Part shown: positions 33,744-41,795 of the stretch, one piece after another
How the letters are laid out: every line of letters begins with the position of its first letter
Position numbering within the stretch: the first letter of the stretch is position 1
Source: Pseudomonas entomophila
GTDB taxonomy: Bacteria; Pseudomonadota; Gammaproteobacteria; Pseudomonadales; Pseudomonadaceae
DNA length: 44,380 nt
Assembly: GCF_029478665.1 (NCBI RefSeq)
Contig: NZ_JARPQB010000045.1
Span: 1 to 44,380, forward strand
Reading direction: 5' to 3'
Translations under genes and position numbers: made by a program
Notes under the pieces: model-generated
The model's database searches: none
What the model saw: the letters and a program-made list of their open reading frames with translations, nothing else
What the model was told of the DNA's origin: nothing

Positions 33744-34229
33744 ATGCCGAACAAGACCTTGCGCATCCTCATCGCGGATGAGCACCCCGACCAGCGGCTG
33801 CAGCTGGAGAAACTGCTCAATGGCCTGGGCTACTACCGCATCGCCCCGGTGGAGAGCTTCGACGACCTGCAGCGTCTGGTGCACAGTGCCCTGCAGCCGT
33901 TCAATCTGCTGGTCGGCAACATCGAGCTGGCCAGCCACGCGGGTGTCGACCTGGCGCGTTTCTGCCGGGTCAGTGCGCAGATCCAGCATGCCTTGCTCTA
34001 CCACTCCCTGAAACTGAAGATTCCTGCCGTGCCGGCGGGCGAGCGCCAGGCCGTGAGCATCAGCCTGCCCGGTGTGCCCGACAACCAAGCCATGGAAACC
34101 TTCATGGCGATTATCGACATGCCGCTACGGGTGGGTGAGATACCATTGCCGCCGAGCCTGGCCGGTGGCAACGGTTACCCCAAGCGCCGAATGAACTTCG
34201 CCCAGACAGTGTTTGGCCGTCCGTCCTGA
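33744..34229 (+). CDS. Receiver-like protein lacking the phosphorylation site
   Basis: 161-residue protein. The first 120 residues resemble a response-regulator receiver: LRILIADEHPDQRLQLEKLL gives strand 1 and the acidic pair (Asp-Glu), and the rest alternates as expected. The strand that should end in the phospho-acceptor Asp reads LLVGNIELASHAG, with Asn where Asp is normal, and no conserved Lys follows strand 5 (VSISLPGVPDNQ). It is therefore a pseudo-receiver with no output domain, probably signalling by protein binding. Start at 33744 (MPNKTLRIL); the open frame upstream is unlike it. It lies alone between the sigma gene and the transporter. Confidence 0.7.
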   Translation: MPNKTLRILIADEHPDQRLQLEKLLNGLGYYRIAPVESFDDLQRLVHSALQPFNLLVGNIELASHAGVDLARFCRVSAQIQHALLYHSLKLKIPAVPAGERQAVSISLPGVPDNQAMETFMAIIDMPLRVGEIPLPPSLAGGNGYPKRRMNFAQTVFGRPS

Positions 34230-34298
34230 GCCATCCTGCGGTTCCATGCCCTCGGCATTTGCTATCCTCTGGCCTTTTGCCAAGTTTCGGAACCTGTC

Positions 34299-35624
34299 AT
34301 GACTGCCATCGATACCGCCCGTGCGCCCCGGTTCAGCCGCGGCGACCACCGGACCCTGGGCCTGGCGGCGCTGGGCGGAGCCCTGGAAATCTATGATTTC
34401 ATCATCTTCGTGTTCTTCGCCCTGACCCTCAGCCAGCTGTTCTTTCCGCCCGAGATGCCGGAGTGGCTGCGCCTGCTGCAGAGTTTCGGAATCTTTGTCA
34501 CGGGTTACCTGGCGCGGCCGCTGGGCGGGATCCTGATGGCCCACTTCGCCGATCATCTGGGGCGCAAGCGGGTGTTCAGCCTGAGCATCCTGATGATGGC
34601 GCTGCCCTGCCTGCTGATCGGCGTGATGCCCACCTACGCCGACATCGGTTATGCCGCGCCGCTGATCCTGCTGGCGCTGCGTATCCTCCAGGGCGCCGCC
34701 GTGGGTGGCGAGGTACCCAGCGCCTGGACCTTCGTCGCCGAGCATGCTCCGGCTGGACGGCGCGGCTATGCGCTGGGCTTCCTGCAAGCCGGGCTGACCT
34801 TCGGTTACCTGCTGGGGGCACTGACGGCGACCTTGCTGGCGCAGCTCTACACGCCCCAGGAAATTCTCGATTACGCCTGGCGTTATCCGTTCCTGCTGGG
34901 TGGCGTGTTCGGTGTGATCGGTGTCTGGCTGCGCCGCTGGCTCAGCGAGACACCGGTGTTCCTGGCCCTGCGCGAGCGTCAGGCGCGTCCGGTGGCATTC
35001 CCGTTACGCAAGGTGTTGGGCGAGCATCGCCGGTCGTTGATCCCCGCGGCGCTGCTGACCTGCGTGCTGACGTCGGCGGTGGTGGTGCTGGTGGTGATCA
35101 CCCCGACGGTGATGCAGCAGCGTTTCGGCATGAGCGCCGGGCACACCTTCGCCCTCAGCAGCGTGGGTATCGTCTTCCTTAATGTCGGTTGCGTGCTGGC
35201 TGGTTTGCTGGTCGACCGTATCGGCGCCTGGCGTGCGCTGATGATCTACAGCCTGCTGCTGCCGCTGGGGATTGCTGCGCTCTATGCCAGCCTGGTGGAG
35301 CAGTGGGGTGTGACCTGGCTGGCCTATGCCCTGGCCGGGTTGTCCTGTGGCGTGGTGGGGGTGGTGCCGTCGGTGATGGTCGGGTTGTTCCCGGCTGAAA
35401 TTCGGGTGTCGGGGATTTCTTTCACCTACAACGTCGCTTATGCGCTGTGGGCGAGCACCACGCCGCTGGCTTTGATTGCGCTGATGCCGTGGAGCCCGTG
35501 GGTGTGTGTCGGTTTTTGTCTTGCCATGGGCGTGGTGGGGTTGCTGACGGCGTTGTATTTCGGGCGTCGGGAACCGTTGGTGTTCGGTGCGGAGTCGATG
35601 CCGATCATGTGTGGTGACAAATGA
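34299..35624 (+). CDS. MFS transporter, metabolite:H+ symporter (MHS/ShiA-ProP) type
   Basis: 441-residue inner-membrane carrier with about twelve predicted membrane segments. The MHS-type N-terminus ALGGALEIYDFIIFVFFALT is present, followed by the MFS motif A region RPLGGILMAHFADHLGRKRV near residue 68 and GAAVGGEVPSAWTFVAEHAP near 133 (family GGE motif). Members take up organic acids, shikimate, proline, betaine or aromatic acids with protons; the substrate here is unknown. Its TGA stop is in frame with the following MqsA-like remnant. Confidence 0.9.
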   Translation: MTAIDTARAPRFSRGDHRTLGLAALGGALEIYDFIIFVFFALTLSQLFFPPEMPEWLRLLQSFGIFVTGYLARPLGGILMAHFADHLGRKRVFSLSILMMALPCLLIGVMPTYADIGYAAPLILLALRILQGAAVGGEVPSAWTFVAEHAPAGRRGYALGFLQAGLTFGYLLGALTATLLAQLYTPQEILDYAWRYPFLLGGVFGVIGVWLRRWLSETPVFLALRERQARPVAFPLRKVLGEHRRSLIPAALLTCVLTSAVVVLVVITPTVMQQRFGMSAGHTFALSSVGIVFLNVGCVLAGLLVDRIGAWRALMIYSLLLPLGIAALYASLVEQWGVTWLAYALAGLSCGVVGVVPSVMVGLFPAEIRVSGISFTYNVAYALWASTTPLALIALMPWSPWVCVGFCLAMGVVGLLTALYFGRREPLVFGAESMPIMCGDK

Positions 35625-35684
35625 GGCCGTAAGGGTGGTGTAGGGCTGAGGGCCGGGTTCTGCTCGGCATGCGACGAAGCAATC

Positions 35685-35954
35685 ATGACGGTGCCGGTGG
35701 CCCGACGAGTGAACGCTGAAATGCGCGCATTCAATCAACGCGTCAATGCCATGGCTGTAGACCCCGGTTTCATTGCCACTGTTCGCCGGAAATTCGGCCT
35801 CGATCAGCGTGAAGCCGGTGAGATTTTTGGCGGCGGCGTCAATGCCTTTTCCCGTTACGAGAACGGCAAGACCAAGCCACCACTGGCCTTGATCAAAATG
35901 TTCAAACTGCTCGATCGACATCCAGGGTTGTTCGAGGAGGTCAAGGCTGCCTGA
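35685..35954 (+). CDS. N-terminally truncated MqsA-family antitoxin
   Basis: 89 residues from the ATG at 35685. The C-terminal two thirds is an MqsA-type helix-turn-helix: FIATVRRKFGLDQREAGEIF then GGGVNAFSRYENGKTKPPLA, closely like the DNA-binding half of MqsA. Upstream of the ATG the same frame is open back to the transporter stop at 35622 and encodes GFCSACDEAI, the second CxxC half of the MqsA zinc site. The first CxxC half is missing, so this is a truncated remnant or a re-started regulator. No MqsR toxin or other partner gene is adjacent. It may still bind DNA. Confidence 0.72.
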   Translation: MTVPVARRVNAEMRAFNQRVNAMAVDPGFIATVRRKFGLDQREAGEIFGGGVNAFSRYENGKTKPPLALIKMFKLLDRHPGLFEEVKAA

Positions 35955-36105
35955 CATATCGGGGGTCGTCGGTTGTCCTACGCAATTGACTGAAATGTTG
36001 AATGCTTGCAGTTCCGTTCGCCTGCAGCATCCCTCAGCGAAGAGCGCGTAGTTTCGACTGATCGTGGACGGAGCCTTCCGTTCATACAGTCAGGAGACGC
36101 TTTTC

Positions 36106-37755
36106 ATGTCCAGTTTCAATATTGTCTGGATGACGCAGGCCGAGCTGCCGGCGCTTCCACCGCAAATGTTTTTTTCCGCTTCGGATCACTCAGAATCAGC
36201 CCCCAGCGCTAAAGCCATGACACCGGTTATCCGCTGGGGGCGCAGCCTGGCGTGTGTGTTGGAACCCTTGCGCCACCACGATCAAGCCTGGGTCGTGGTT
36301 TATGGTGATGGCAAGCAGCTTACCGGCGTGCACCCTCTACATGACTTTCGTCATATCAGCGATATAAAGGTGGCTGCCAATAACCACGCCTTTCACTTGA
36401 TCGATCGTTCGAGACGTGAGCAGACGGTCGAGTTCACGCTGCTGGAATCGCTGGACGGGAGTGCTGGCGGGGACGCGCCCGTGAACGGGCTGCCCAGTGG
36501 AATCCCCTTCGCGTTGACCAATGGACATGACTTCCTGATGGCAGATCAGGAGGGTGTCTGCATGGCGGTCAACCCGGACCCCAAGGCGATGCTGTGGACC
36601 TTCAAGGATGGCCAGTTGGTCAATGTCACTACGGGGCAGGTGCTGGGGCTGGGGGTATGTGGCAAGGTGGTTGCCGCGCAAGATGACCGTTGGTGCCTGT
36701 CTGCTTCCGGTGAGCTCCTCTATGGCGACGGAACCCGTACGTTACATAGTGCGCAGACCTCGAATGAGGTCTGGCTTCAACAACCTGGCGTCGAACAGCC
36801 ATCCGATAGCTGGCGAGTGCAGTTGCCGCAAACTCCCAAGCGTGGGCGGTCCCCCAGCATGGCCGTCAACAAGCTGATCGTGCGCCTCTCGGTCTCAGAT
36901 GCTTTCAGCGCCGGAACGGGCGATAGCATTTCCTTTTCGATCAATGGCGGCCAGTACCGTCAGCCACTGGCCGCCAATTTTGAGCGCGGGGCGCACTTCA
37001 CCGTCGAAGTCGACCTGGCGAAGATGTTCCAGAGCCAAGTGATCTATGCCGATGAGCTGCACACGGTCGAACTCTATCAGGCCAGTGCTGGTGGGTATGG
37101 GCCGGCCTGGAAGATGCAGTTGCTGGGGCTTGAGGTCAATGGTGAGCTGGGCAACCGTGTGATGGGCAGCGACAACCGCTGGATCGAGGCGAAGAAAGGT
37201 GTGGCATGGCAGGGCAGGGTGAACTGGCTGGACTGGCACACAGCTGATTCCAGGGTGCCGCTGGATTTTTCCGGCTACACCTATCCAGTACAGTTGCAAC
37301 AATGGTTGATCGATGTGCTGAAGTGGCGCAGCTATCAGCCTGAAACCATCGAAGGTGTCTGCCAGCTGATTGGTGAGGAGAGGGGGCAGGTACTGGCCTA
37401 TGAACTCAAGAGTGGCAGGTTGGTTCACTTGCGGCCCAATGGTCCCGAGGACTCTTACACTTGGGTCTATACCCCGCAGAAAAGCATCCTCGTCAAGTAC
37501 TGGGACCAATCCCTGGATCGCTCGGGCTATACCAGGCACAGTCAGTTAGGTGGTGGTCAGCCGGTGGTATGTGCGGGTGAGATGCGGATCGACAGAATGA
37601 CCACCAGCAATGCGGTGAGCGACATCCTGGGTCTGGTCAACGATGCCTCGGGTCATTACAAGCCGGATGGTGGGCAGTGCCTTGGGCATGTCCTCGAGCG
37701 GCTTGAACAACTAGGGTTGGACACCACGGATACCAAGGTTATGTACAAGTCATGA
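36106..37755 (+). CDS. Unrecognised 549-residue multidomain protein
   Basis: I do not recognise this protein as a known gene. The ATG at 36106 has AGGAG about ten bases upstream. No signal peptide or membrane segment. Residues about 145-230 show a Trp-rich, beta-trefoil-like pattern (AMLWTFKDGQLVNVTTGQVL, WCLSASGELLYGDGTRTLHS). Residues about 252-346 look like a PLAT/LH2 beta-sandwich (IVRLSVSDAFSAGTGDSISF, …GPAWKMQLLGLEVNG). The C-terminus (475-549) has YTRHSQLGGGQPVVCAGEM and ASGHYKPDGGQCLGHVLERL, a pattern I associate with the C-terminal part of plant IQM calmodulin-binding proteins and some bacterial effector-like proteins. Function unknown; a lipid- or glycan-binding toxin or effector is one guess. 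Base composition is slightly lower in GC than neighbours. Confidence 0.6.
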   Translation: MSSFNIVWMTQAELPALPPQMFFSASDHSESAPSAKAMTPVIRWGRSLACVLEPLRHHDQAWVVVYGDGKQLTGVHPLHDFRHISDIKVAANNHAFHLIDRSRREQTVEFTLLESLDGSAGGDAPVNGLPSGIPFALTNGHDFLMADQEGVCMAVNPDPKAMLWTFKDGQLVNVTTGQVLGLGVCGKVVAAQDDRWCLSASGELLYGDGTRTLHSAQTSNEVWLQQPGVEQPSDSWRVQLPQTPKRGRSPSMAVNKLIVRLSVSDAFSAGTGDSISFSINGGQYRQPLAANFERGAHFTVEVDLAKMFQSQVIYADELHTVELYQASAGGYGPAWKMQLLGLEVNGELGNRVMGSDNRWIEAKKGVAWQGRVNWLDWHTADSRVPLDFSGYTYPVQLQQWLIDVLKWRSYQPETIEGVCQLIGEERGQVLAYELKSGRLVHLRPNGPEDSYTWVYTPQKSILVKYWDQSLDRSGYTRHSQLGGGQPVVCAGEMRIDRMTTSNAVSDILGLVNDASGHYKPDGGQCLGHVLERLEQLGLDTTDTKVMYKS

Positions 37756-37777
37756 AGCCGGAGCCCCGGACATGAAA

Positions 37778-37808
37778 AAGCCCCCCGGCCTCACGGGCCA
37801 GGGGGCTT
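37778..37808 (-). terminator. Bidirectional terminator between orphan gene and ETF-QO
   Basis: Stem AAGCCCCC…GGCC / GGCC…GGGGGCTT with a small loop (37778-37808). On the minus strand it is followed by TTTTTC, a good terminator for the ETF-QO gene; on the plus strand the tail is only CTTGTTG. Confidence 0.8.
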
Positions 37809-37830
37809 CTTGTTGCCATCAGGACGACGC

Positions 37831-39495
37831 TTACATGTTCGGGTAGTTCGGCCCACCCGCGCCTTCAGGGGTGACCCAGGTGATGTTCTGGGCTGGGTCC
37901 TTGATGTCGCAGGTCTTGCAGTGCACGCAGTTCTGCGCGTTGATCTGGAAGCGCTTGTTGCCGTCTTCCTGGGTGACCACTTCGTACACGCCGGCCGGGC
38001 AGTAACGCTGTGCCGGTTCGTCGTACAGCGGCAGGTTGCTGGCGATCGGGATGCTCGGGTCGGTCAGCTTCAGGTGGCAGGGCTGTTCCTCTTCATGGTT
38101 GGTGCTGGAGAGGAATACCGAGCTGAGCTTGTCGAAGCTGAGCTTGCCGTCCGGTTTCGGGTAGTCGATCTTTTTCGAGTCCGCCGCCAGCTTCAGGCAG
38201 GCGTAGTCCGGCTTGGTGTCATGCAGGGTGAACGGCAGCTTGCCGCCGAACCAGTTCTGGTCGACGTAGTTGAACGCGCCGCCGAACAGCGGGCCGAACT
38301 TGTGCAGGGCCGGACCGAAGTTACGGCTGGCGAACAGTTCTTCATGCAGCCAACTGGCCTTGAAGGCGCTGACATAGCCATTGAGCTGGTCGCCACCCTC
38401 GCTGCCGGCGATCAGTGCGTCGGCCACCGCTTCGGCGGCGAGCATGCCGGACTTCATCGCGGTGTGGCTGCCCTTGATCTTGGAGAAGTTCAGGGTGCCC
38501 AGGTCGCAACCAATCAGTGCGCCGCCATTGAACACCATCTTGGGTAGCGAGTTCAGGCCGCCCTTGCAGATGGCACGGGCACCGTAGCTGATGCGCTTGC
38601 CGCCTTCGAGGTACTGGGCCATCACCGGGTGGTGCTTGAGGCGCTGGAACTCGTCGAACGGCGACAGGTACGGGTTGGCGTAGGAGAGGTCGACGATCAG
38701 GCCGACCACCACCTGGTTGTTCTCCAGGTGATAGAGGAACGAACCACCGGTGTTGTCCTTGCTGATCACGTCCAGCGGCCAGCCGGCGGTGTGCACCACC
38801 AGGCCTTGCTCGTGCTTGGCCGGGTCGATTTCCCAGATTTCCTTGAGGCCGATACCGTAGTGCTGGACGTCGGACTCATTGTCCAGGTCGAAGCGCTTGA
38901 TCAGCTGCTTGCCGATATGGCCACGGCAGCCTTCGGCGAACAGGGTGTACTTGGCGCGCAGCTCCATGCCCGGGGTGTACAGGCCGTCCTTCGGGTGGCC
39001 TTCGCGGTCGACACCCAGGTCGCCGGTGACGATGCCGCGGACTACGCCGTTTTCATCGAACAGCGCCTCTTGCGCGGCGAAGCCCGGGTAGATCTCCACG
39101 CCCAGGTTCTCGGCCTGCTGGGCCAGCCAGCGGCACAGGTTGCCCAGGGAGATGATGTAGTTGCCCTGGTTGTGCATGGTCTTGGGCACGAACAGGTCGG
39201 GGACCTTGGTCGAGCTGCCGGCATCCTTGAGCACATAGATGTCGTCGCGCTTCACTTCGGTGTTCAGCGGCGCGCCAAGTTCTTTCCAGTCTGGGAACAG
39301 TTCGTTCAGGGCGCGGGGTTCGAACACCGCGCCGGAGAGGATGTGGGCGCCGACTTCGGAGCCTTTCTCGACCACGCAGACGCTGATCTCGCTACCGGCT
39401 TCGGCGGCCTTCTGCTTCAGGCGGCAGGCGGCGGACAGGCCCGCCGGGCCTGCGCCGACGATGACCACGTCGAATTCCATGTATTCGCGTTCCAC
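37831..39495 (-). CDS. Electron-transfer-flavoprotein ubiquinone oxidoreductase
   Basis: Membrane-associated FAD/4Fe-4S enzyme that takes electrons from ETF (EtfAB) and reduces ubiquinone, linking fatty-acid and amino-acid dehydrogenation to respiration. 554 residues. FAD fold DVVIVGAGPAGLSAACRLKQ near residue 9; the C-terminal ferredoxin-like cluster has Cys in YCPAGVYEV and NCVHCKTCDIKDP. Start: GTG at 39495 has AGGAGA six bases upstream; the ATG at 39480 is about 21 bases from that site, so the GTG is preferred. Divergent from etfBA, which encodes its electron donor. Confidence 0.95.
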   Translation of the reverse strand: MEREYMEFDVVIVGAGPAGLSAACRLKQKAAEAGSEISVCVVEKGSEVGAHILSGAVFEPRALNELFPDWKELGAPLNTEVKRDDIYVLKDAGSSTKVPDLFVPKTMHNQGNYIISLGNLCRWLAQQAENLGVEIYPGFAAQEALFDENGVVRGIVTGDLGVDREGHPKDGLYTPGMELRAKYTLFAEGCRGHIGKQLIKRFDLDNESDVQHYGIGLKEIWEIDPAKHEQGLVVHTAGWPLDVISKDNTGGSFLYHLENNQVVVGLIVDLSYANPYLSPFDEFQRLKHHPVMAQYLEGGKRISYGARAICKGGLNSLPKMVFNGGALIGCDLGTLNFSKIKGSHTAMKSGMLAAEAVADALIAGSEGGDQLNGYVSAFKASWLHEELFASRNFGPALHKFGPLFGGAFNYVDQNWFGGKLPFTLHDTKPDYACLKLAADSKKIDYPKPDGKLSFDKLSSVFLSSTNHEEEQPCHLKLTDPSIPIASNLPLYDEPAQRYCPAGVYEVVTQEDGNKRFQINAQNCVHCKTCDIKDPAQNITWVTPEGAGGPNYPNM

Positions 39496-39649
39496 TGGTT
39501 CTCTCCTACTCAAGGCTCATCGCTGTTGCTTGTCTTATGGGTGCTTGACGGTCATGCACGGCGTGCGGCTGCTGTAGCTTCGTGGATGACGGACTACACC
39601 GTCTTGTCTTGGCCGCGCATTATATCTACACCACTTGGCGGGTCCAATA

Positions 39650-39663
39650 CAAACGTTTGTTTG
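39650..39663. promoter_or_regulatory. PsrA-like operator
   Basis: CAAAC-GTTT-GTTTG fits the PsrA consensus (G/C)AAAC-N2-4-GTTT(G/C). It lies 155 bases upstream of the ETF-QO start and 375 bases upstream of etfB, in the 541-base divergent gap 39496-40037. PsrA is the fatty-acid-responsive repressor of beta-oxidation genes in Pseudomonas. The rest of the gap holds a hairpin (GAGCGCTTTTACGCTC) and no credible ORF. Confidence 0.62.
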
Positions 39664-40037
39664 AATTTGCCGGAGCCCAGTAAAATCAAAGGTACGCGGC
39701 TGGAGGGTGGCCAATTTGCCGTATTGACCGGATTGGGTGTTACGGTCAAGATACGAGCGCTTTTACGCTCGCCGTAGGCTGACCGTCGGGCGCAGGTGCA
39801 CCCCTAAAGACCAGGCGTGGAGCAGGGTTTGCGGGCCGAATCAGGCTTTGTAGTGGAGTCTACACGCCACGACAGAAAATGACCCGAGGGTTTTCGAACC
39901 CAAGGTCGCGACAGGACTGATCGGTCACTTGAAATTTTCCCGCCCCGGAACGTTTTTAGAGGTGCCCTTGTACCCACGCGCATTCGCCGGGCAGCCCCCA
40001 GGCGATCTTCTTTTCACCGGAGAGTAACGAGGAATCC

Positions 40038-40787
40038 ATGAAGGTTCTTGTAGCTGTCAAACGAGTGGTCGACTACAACGTCAAGGTTCGCGTCAAGGCG
40101 GACAACTCCGGCGTTGACCTTGCAAACGTCAAGATGTCCATGAACCCCTTCTGCGAAATCGCCGTGGAAGAAGCCGTCCGCCTGAAAGAGAAGGGCGTGG
40201 CGAGCGAAATCGTCGTCGTCAGCATCGGCCCGACCGCTGCGCAGGAACAACTGCGTACCGCCCTGGCCCTGGGTGCCGACCGCGCCATCCTGGTCGAAGC
40301 CGCTGACGAACTGAGCTCCCTGGCCGTGGCCAAGGCGCTGAAAGCCGTTGTCGATAAAGAGCAGCCACAGCTGGTCATCCTCGGCAAGCAAGCCATCGAC
40401 AGTGACAACAACCAGACCGGCCAGATGCTGGCGGCGCTGACTGGCTACGCCCAGGGTACCTTCGCCTCCAAGGTCGAAGTCGCCGGTGACAAGGTCAACG
40501 TCACCCGTGAAATCGATGGCGGCCTGCAGACCGTTGCGCTGAACCTGCCAGCCATCGTCACCACCGACCTGCGCCTGAACGAGCCACGCTACGCGTCGCT
40601 GCCGAACATCATGAAGGCCAAGAAGAAGCCGCTGGAGACCGTCACTCCAGACGCGCTGGGCGTTTCCCTCGCCTCCACCAGCAAGACCCTCAAGGTCGAA
40701 GCGCCTGCCGCCCGCAGCGCGGGTATCAAGGTCAAGTCGGTGGCCGAACTGGTCGAGAAGCTGAAGAACGAAGCGAAGGTAATCTAA
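40038..40787 (+). CDS. etfB: Electron transfer flavoprotein beta subunit
   Basis: 249-residue AMP-binding subunit of ETF, the soluble shuttle between acyl-CoA and other dehydrogenases and ETF-QO. Family stretches: MKVLVAVKRVVDYNVKVRVK at the start, MNPFCEIAVEEAVRLKEKG near residue 34, LGKQAIDSDNNQTGQMLAAL near 118 (AMP/ETF signature) and EIDGGLQTVALNLPAIVTTD near 157. Start has GAGAGTAACGAGGAA upstream. Followed directly by etfA with no gap. Confidence 0.97.
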   Translation: MKVLVAVKRVVDYNVKVRVKADNSGVDLANVKMSMNPFCEIAVEEAVRLKEKGVASEIVVVSIGPTAAQEQLRTALALGADRAILVEAADELSSLAVAKALKAVVDKEQPQLVILGKQAIDSDNNQTGQMLAALTGYAQGTFASKVEVAGDKVNVTREIDGGLQTVALNLPAIVTTDLRLNEPRYASLPNIMKAKKKPLETVTPDALGVSLASTSKTLKVEAPAARSAGIKVKSVAELVEKLKNEAKVI

Positions 40788-41717
40788 ATGACTATCCTGG
40801 TTGTCGCTGAACACGAAAACGGTGCCGTAGCTCCGGCCACCCTGAACACTGTCGCTGCCGCCGCCAAGATTGGTGGTGATGTGCACGTGCTGGTCGCTGG
40901 CCAGAACGTCGGTGGCGTCGCCGAATCCGCCGCCAAGATCGCCGGCGTGGCCAAAGTGCTGGTCGCGGACAACGCGGCCTACGCCCACGCCCTGCCGGAA
41001 AACGTCGCGCCGTTGGTAACCGAGCTGGCCAAGGGTTACAGCCACGTGCTGGCTCCGGCCACCACCAACGGCAAGAACATCCTGCCGCGCGTCGCCGCGC
41101 TGCTGGATGTCGACCAGATCTCCGAGATCATCGCGGTCGAATCCGCCGACACCTTCAAGCGCCCGATCTACGCCGGCAACGCCATTGCCACCGTGCAATC
41201 GAGCGCCGCGGTCAAGGTCATCACCGTGCGTACCACCGGCTTTGACGCCGTGGCCGCCGAAGGTGGTTCGGCCGCGGTCGAAGCGGTCGCTGCCGCTCAC
41301 GATGCCGGCAAGTCGGCCTTCGTCAACGAAGAGCTGGCCAAGTCCGACCGCCCTGAGCTGACCGCCGCCAAGATCGTCGTTTCCGGTGGCCGCGGCATGG
41401 GCAACGGTGACAACTTCAAGCACCTGTACGCCCTGGCAGACAAGCTCGGCGCCGCAGTCGGCGCCTCGCGCGCCGCGGTCGATGCCGGCTTCGTGCCGAA
41501 CGACATGCAGGTCGGCCAGACCGGCAAGATCGTCGCGCCACAACTGTACATCGCCGTCGGTATTTCCGGCGCGATCCAGCACCTGGCCGGCATGAAGGAC
41601 TCGAAAGTGATCGTCGCGATCAACAAGGACGAGGAGGCGCCGATCTTCCAGGTAGCCGACTACGGCCTGGTCGCCGACCTGTTCGAAGCGGTTCCGGAGC
41701 TGGAAAAGCTGGTCTGA
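40788..41717 (+). CDS. etfA: Electron transfer flavoprotein alpha subunit
   Basis: 309-residue FAD-binding subunit of ETF. The N-terminal half (MTILVVAEHENGAVAPATLN) pairs with EtfB. The C-terminal FAD domain has IVVSGGRGMGNGDNFKHLY near residue 197, the block GASRAAVDAGFVPNDMQVGQ near 225, and PQLYIAVGISGAIQHLAGM near 255, the ETF-alpha signature. Starts right after the etfB stop and ends before a strong terminator, so the operon is etfBA. Confidence 0.97.
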   Translation: MTILVVAEHENGAVAPATLNTVAAAAKIGGDVHVLVAGQNVGGVAESAAKIAGVAKVLVADNAAYAHALPENVAPLVTELAKGYSHVLAPATTNGKNILPRVAALLDVDQISEIIAVESADTFKRPIYAGNAIATVQSSAAVKVITVRTTGFDAVAAEGGSAAVEAVAAAHDAGKSAFVNEELAKSDRPELTAAKIVVSGGRGMGNGDNFKHLYALADKLGAAVGASRAAVDAGFVPNDMQVGQTGKIVAPQLYIAVGISGAIQHLAGMKDSKVIVAINKDEEAPIFQVADYGLVADLFEAVPELEKLV

Positions 41718-41740
41718 TCCGGCGGCTTCACTTATAAAGA

Positions 41741-41774
41741 AGCCCGGCCCTCATCATGAGGGCCGGGCTTTTTT
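41741..41774 (+). terminator. Rho-independent terminator of etfBA
   Basis: Near-perfect palindrome AGCCCGGCCCTCAT-C-ATGAGGGCCGGGCT (41741-41769) followed by a run of T. Strong and unambiguous. Confidence 0.95.
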
Positions 41775-41795
41775 TATGGATGCAAGGAGTGTTTC

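Noticed and set aside
40014..41582. Minus-strand ORF of 522 codons opposite etfBA
   Set aside because: Shadow of etfB and etfA; Gly/Asp-rich antisense pattern.
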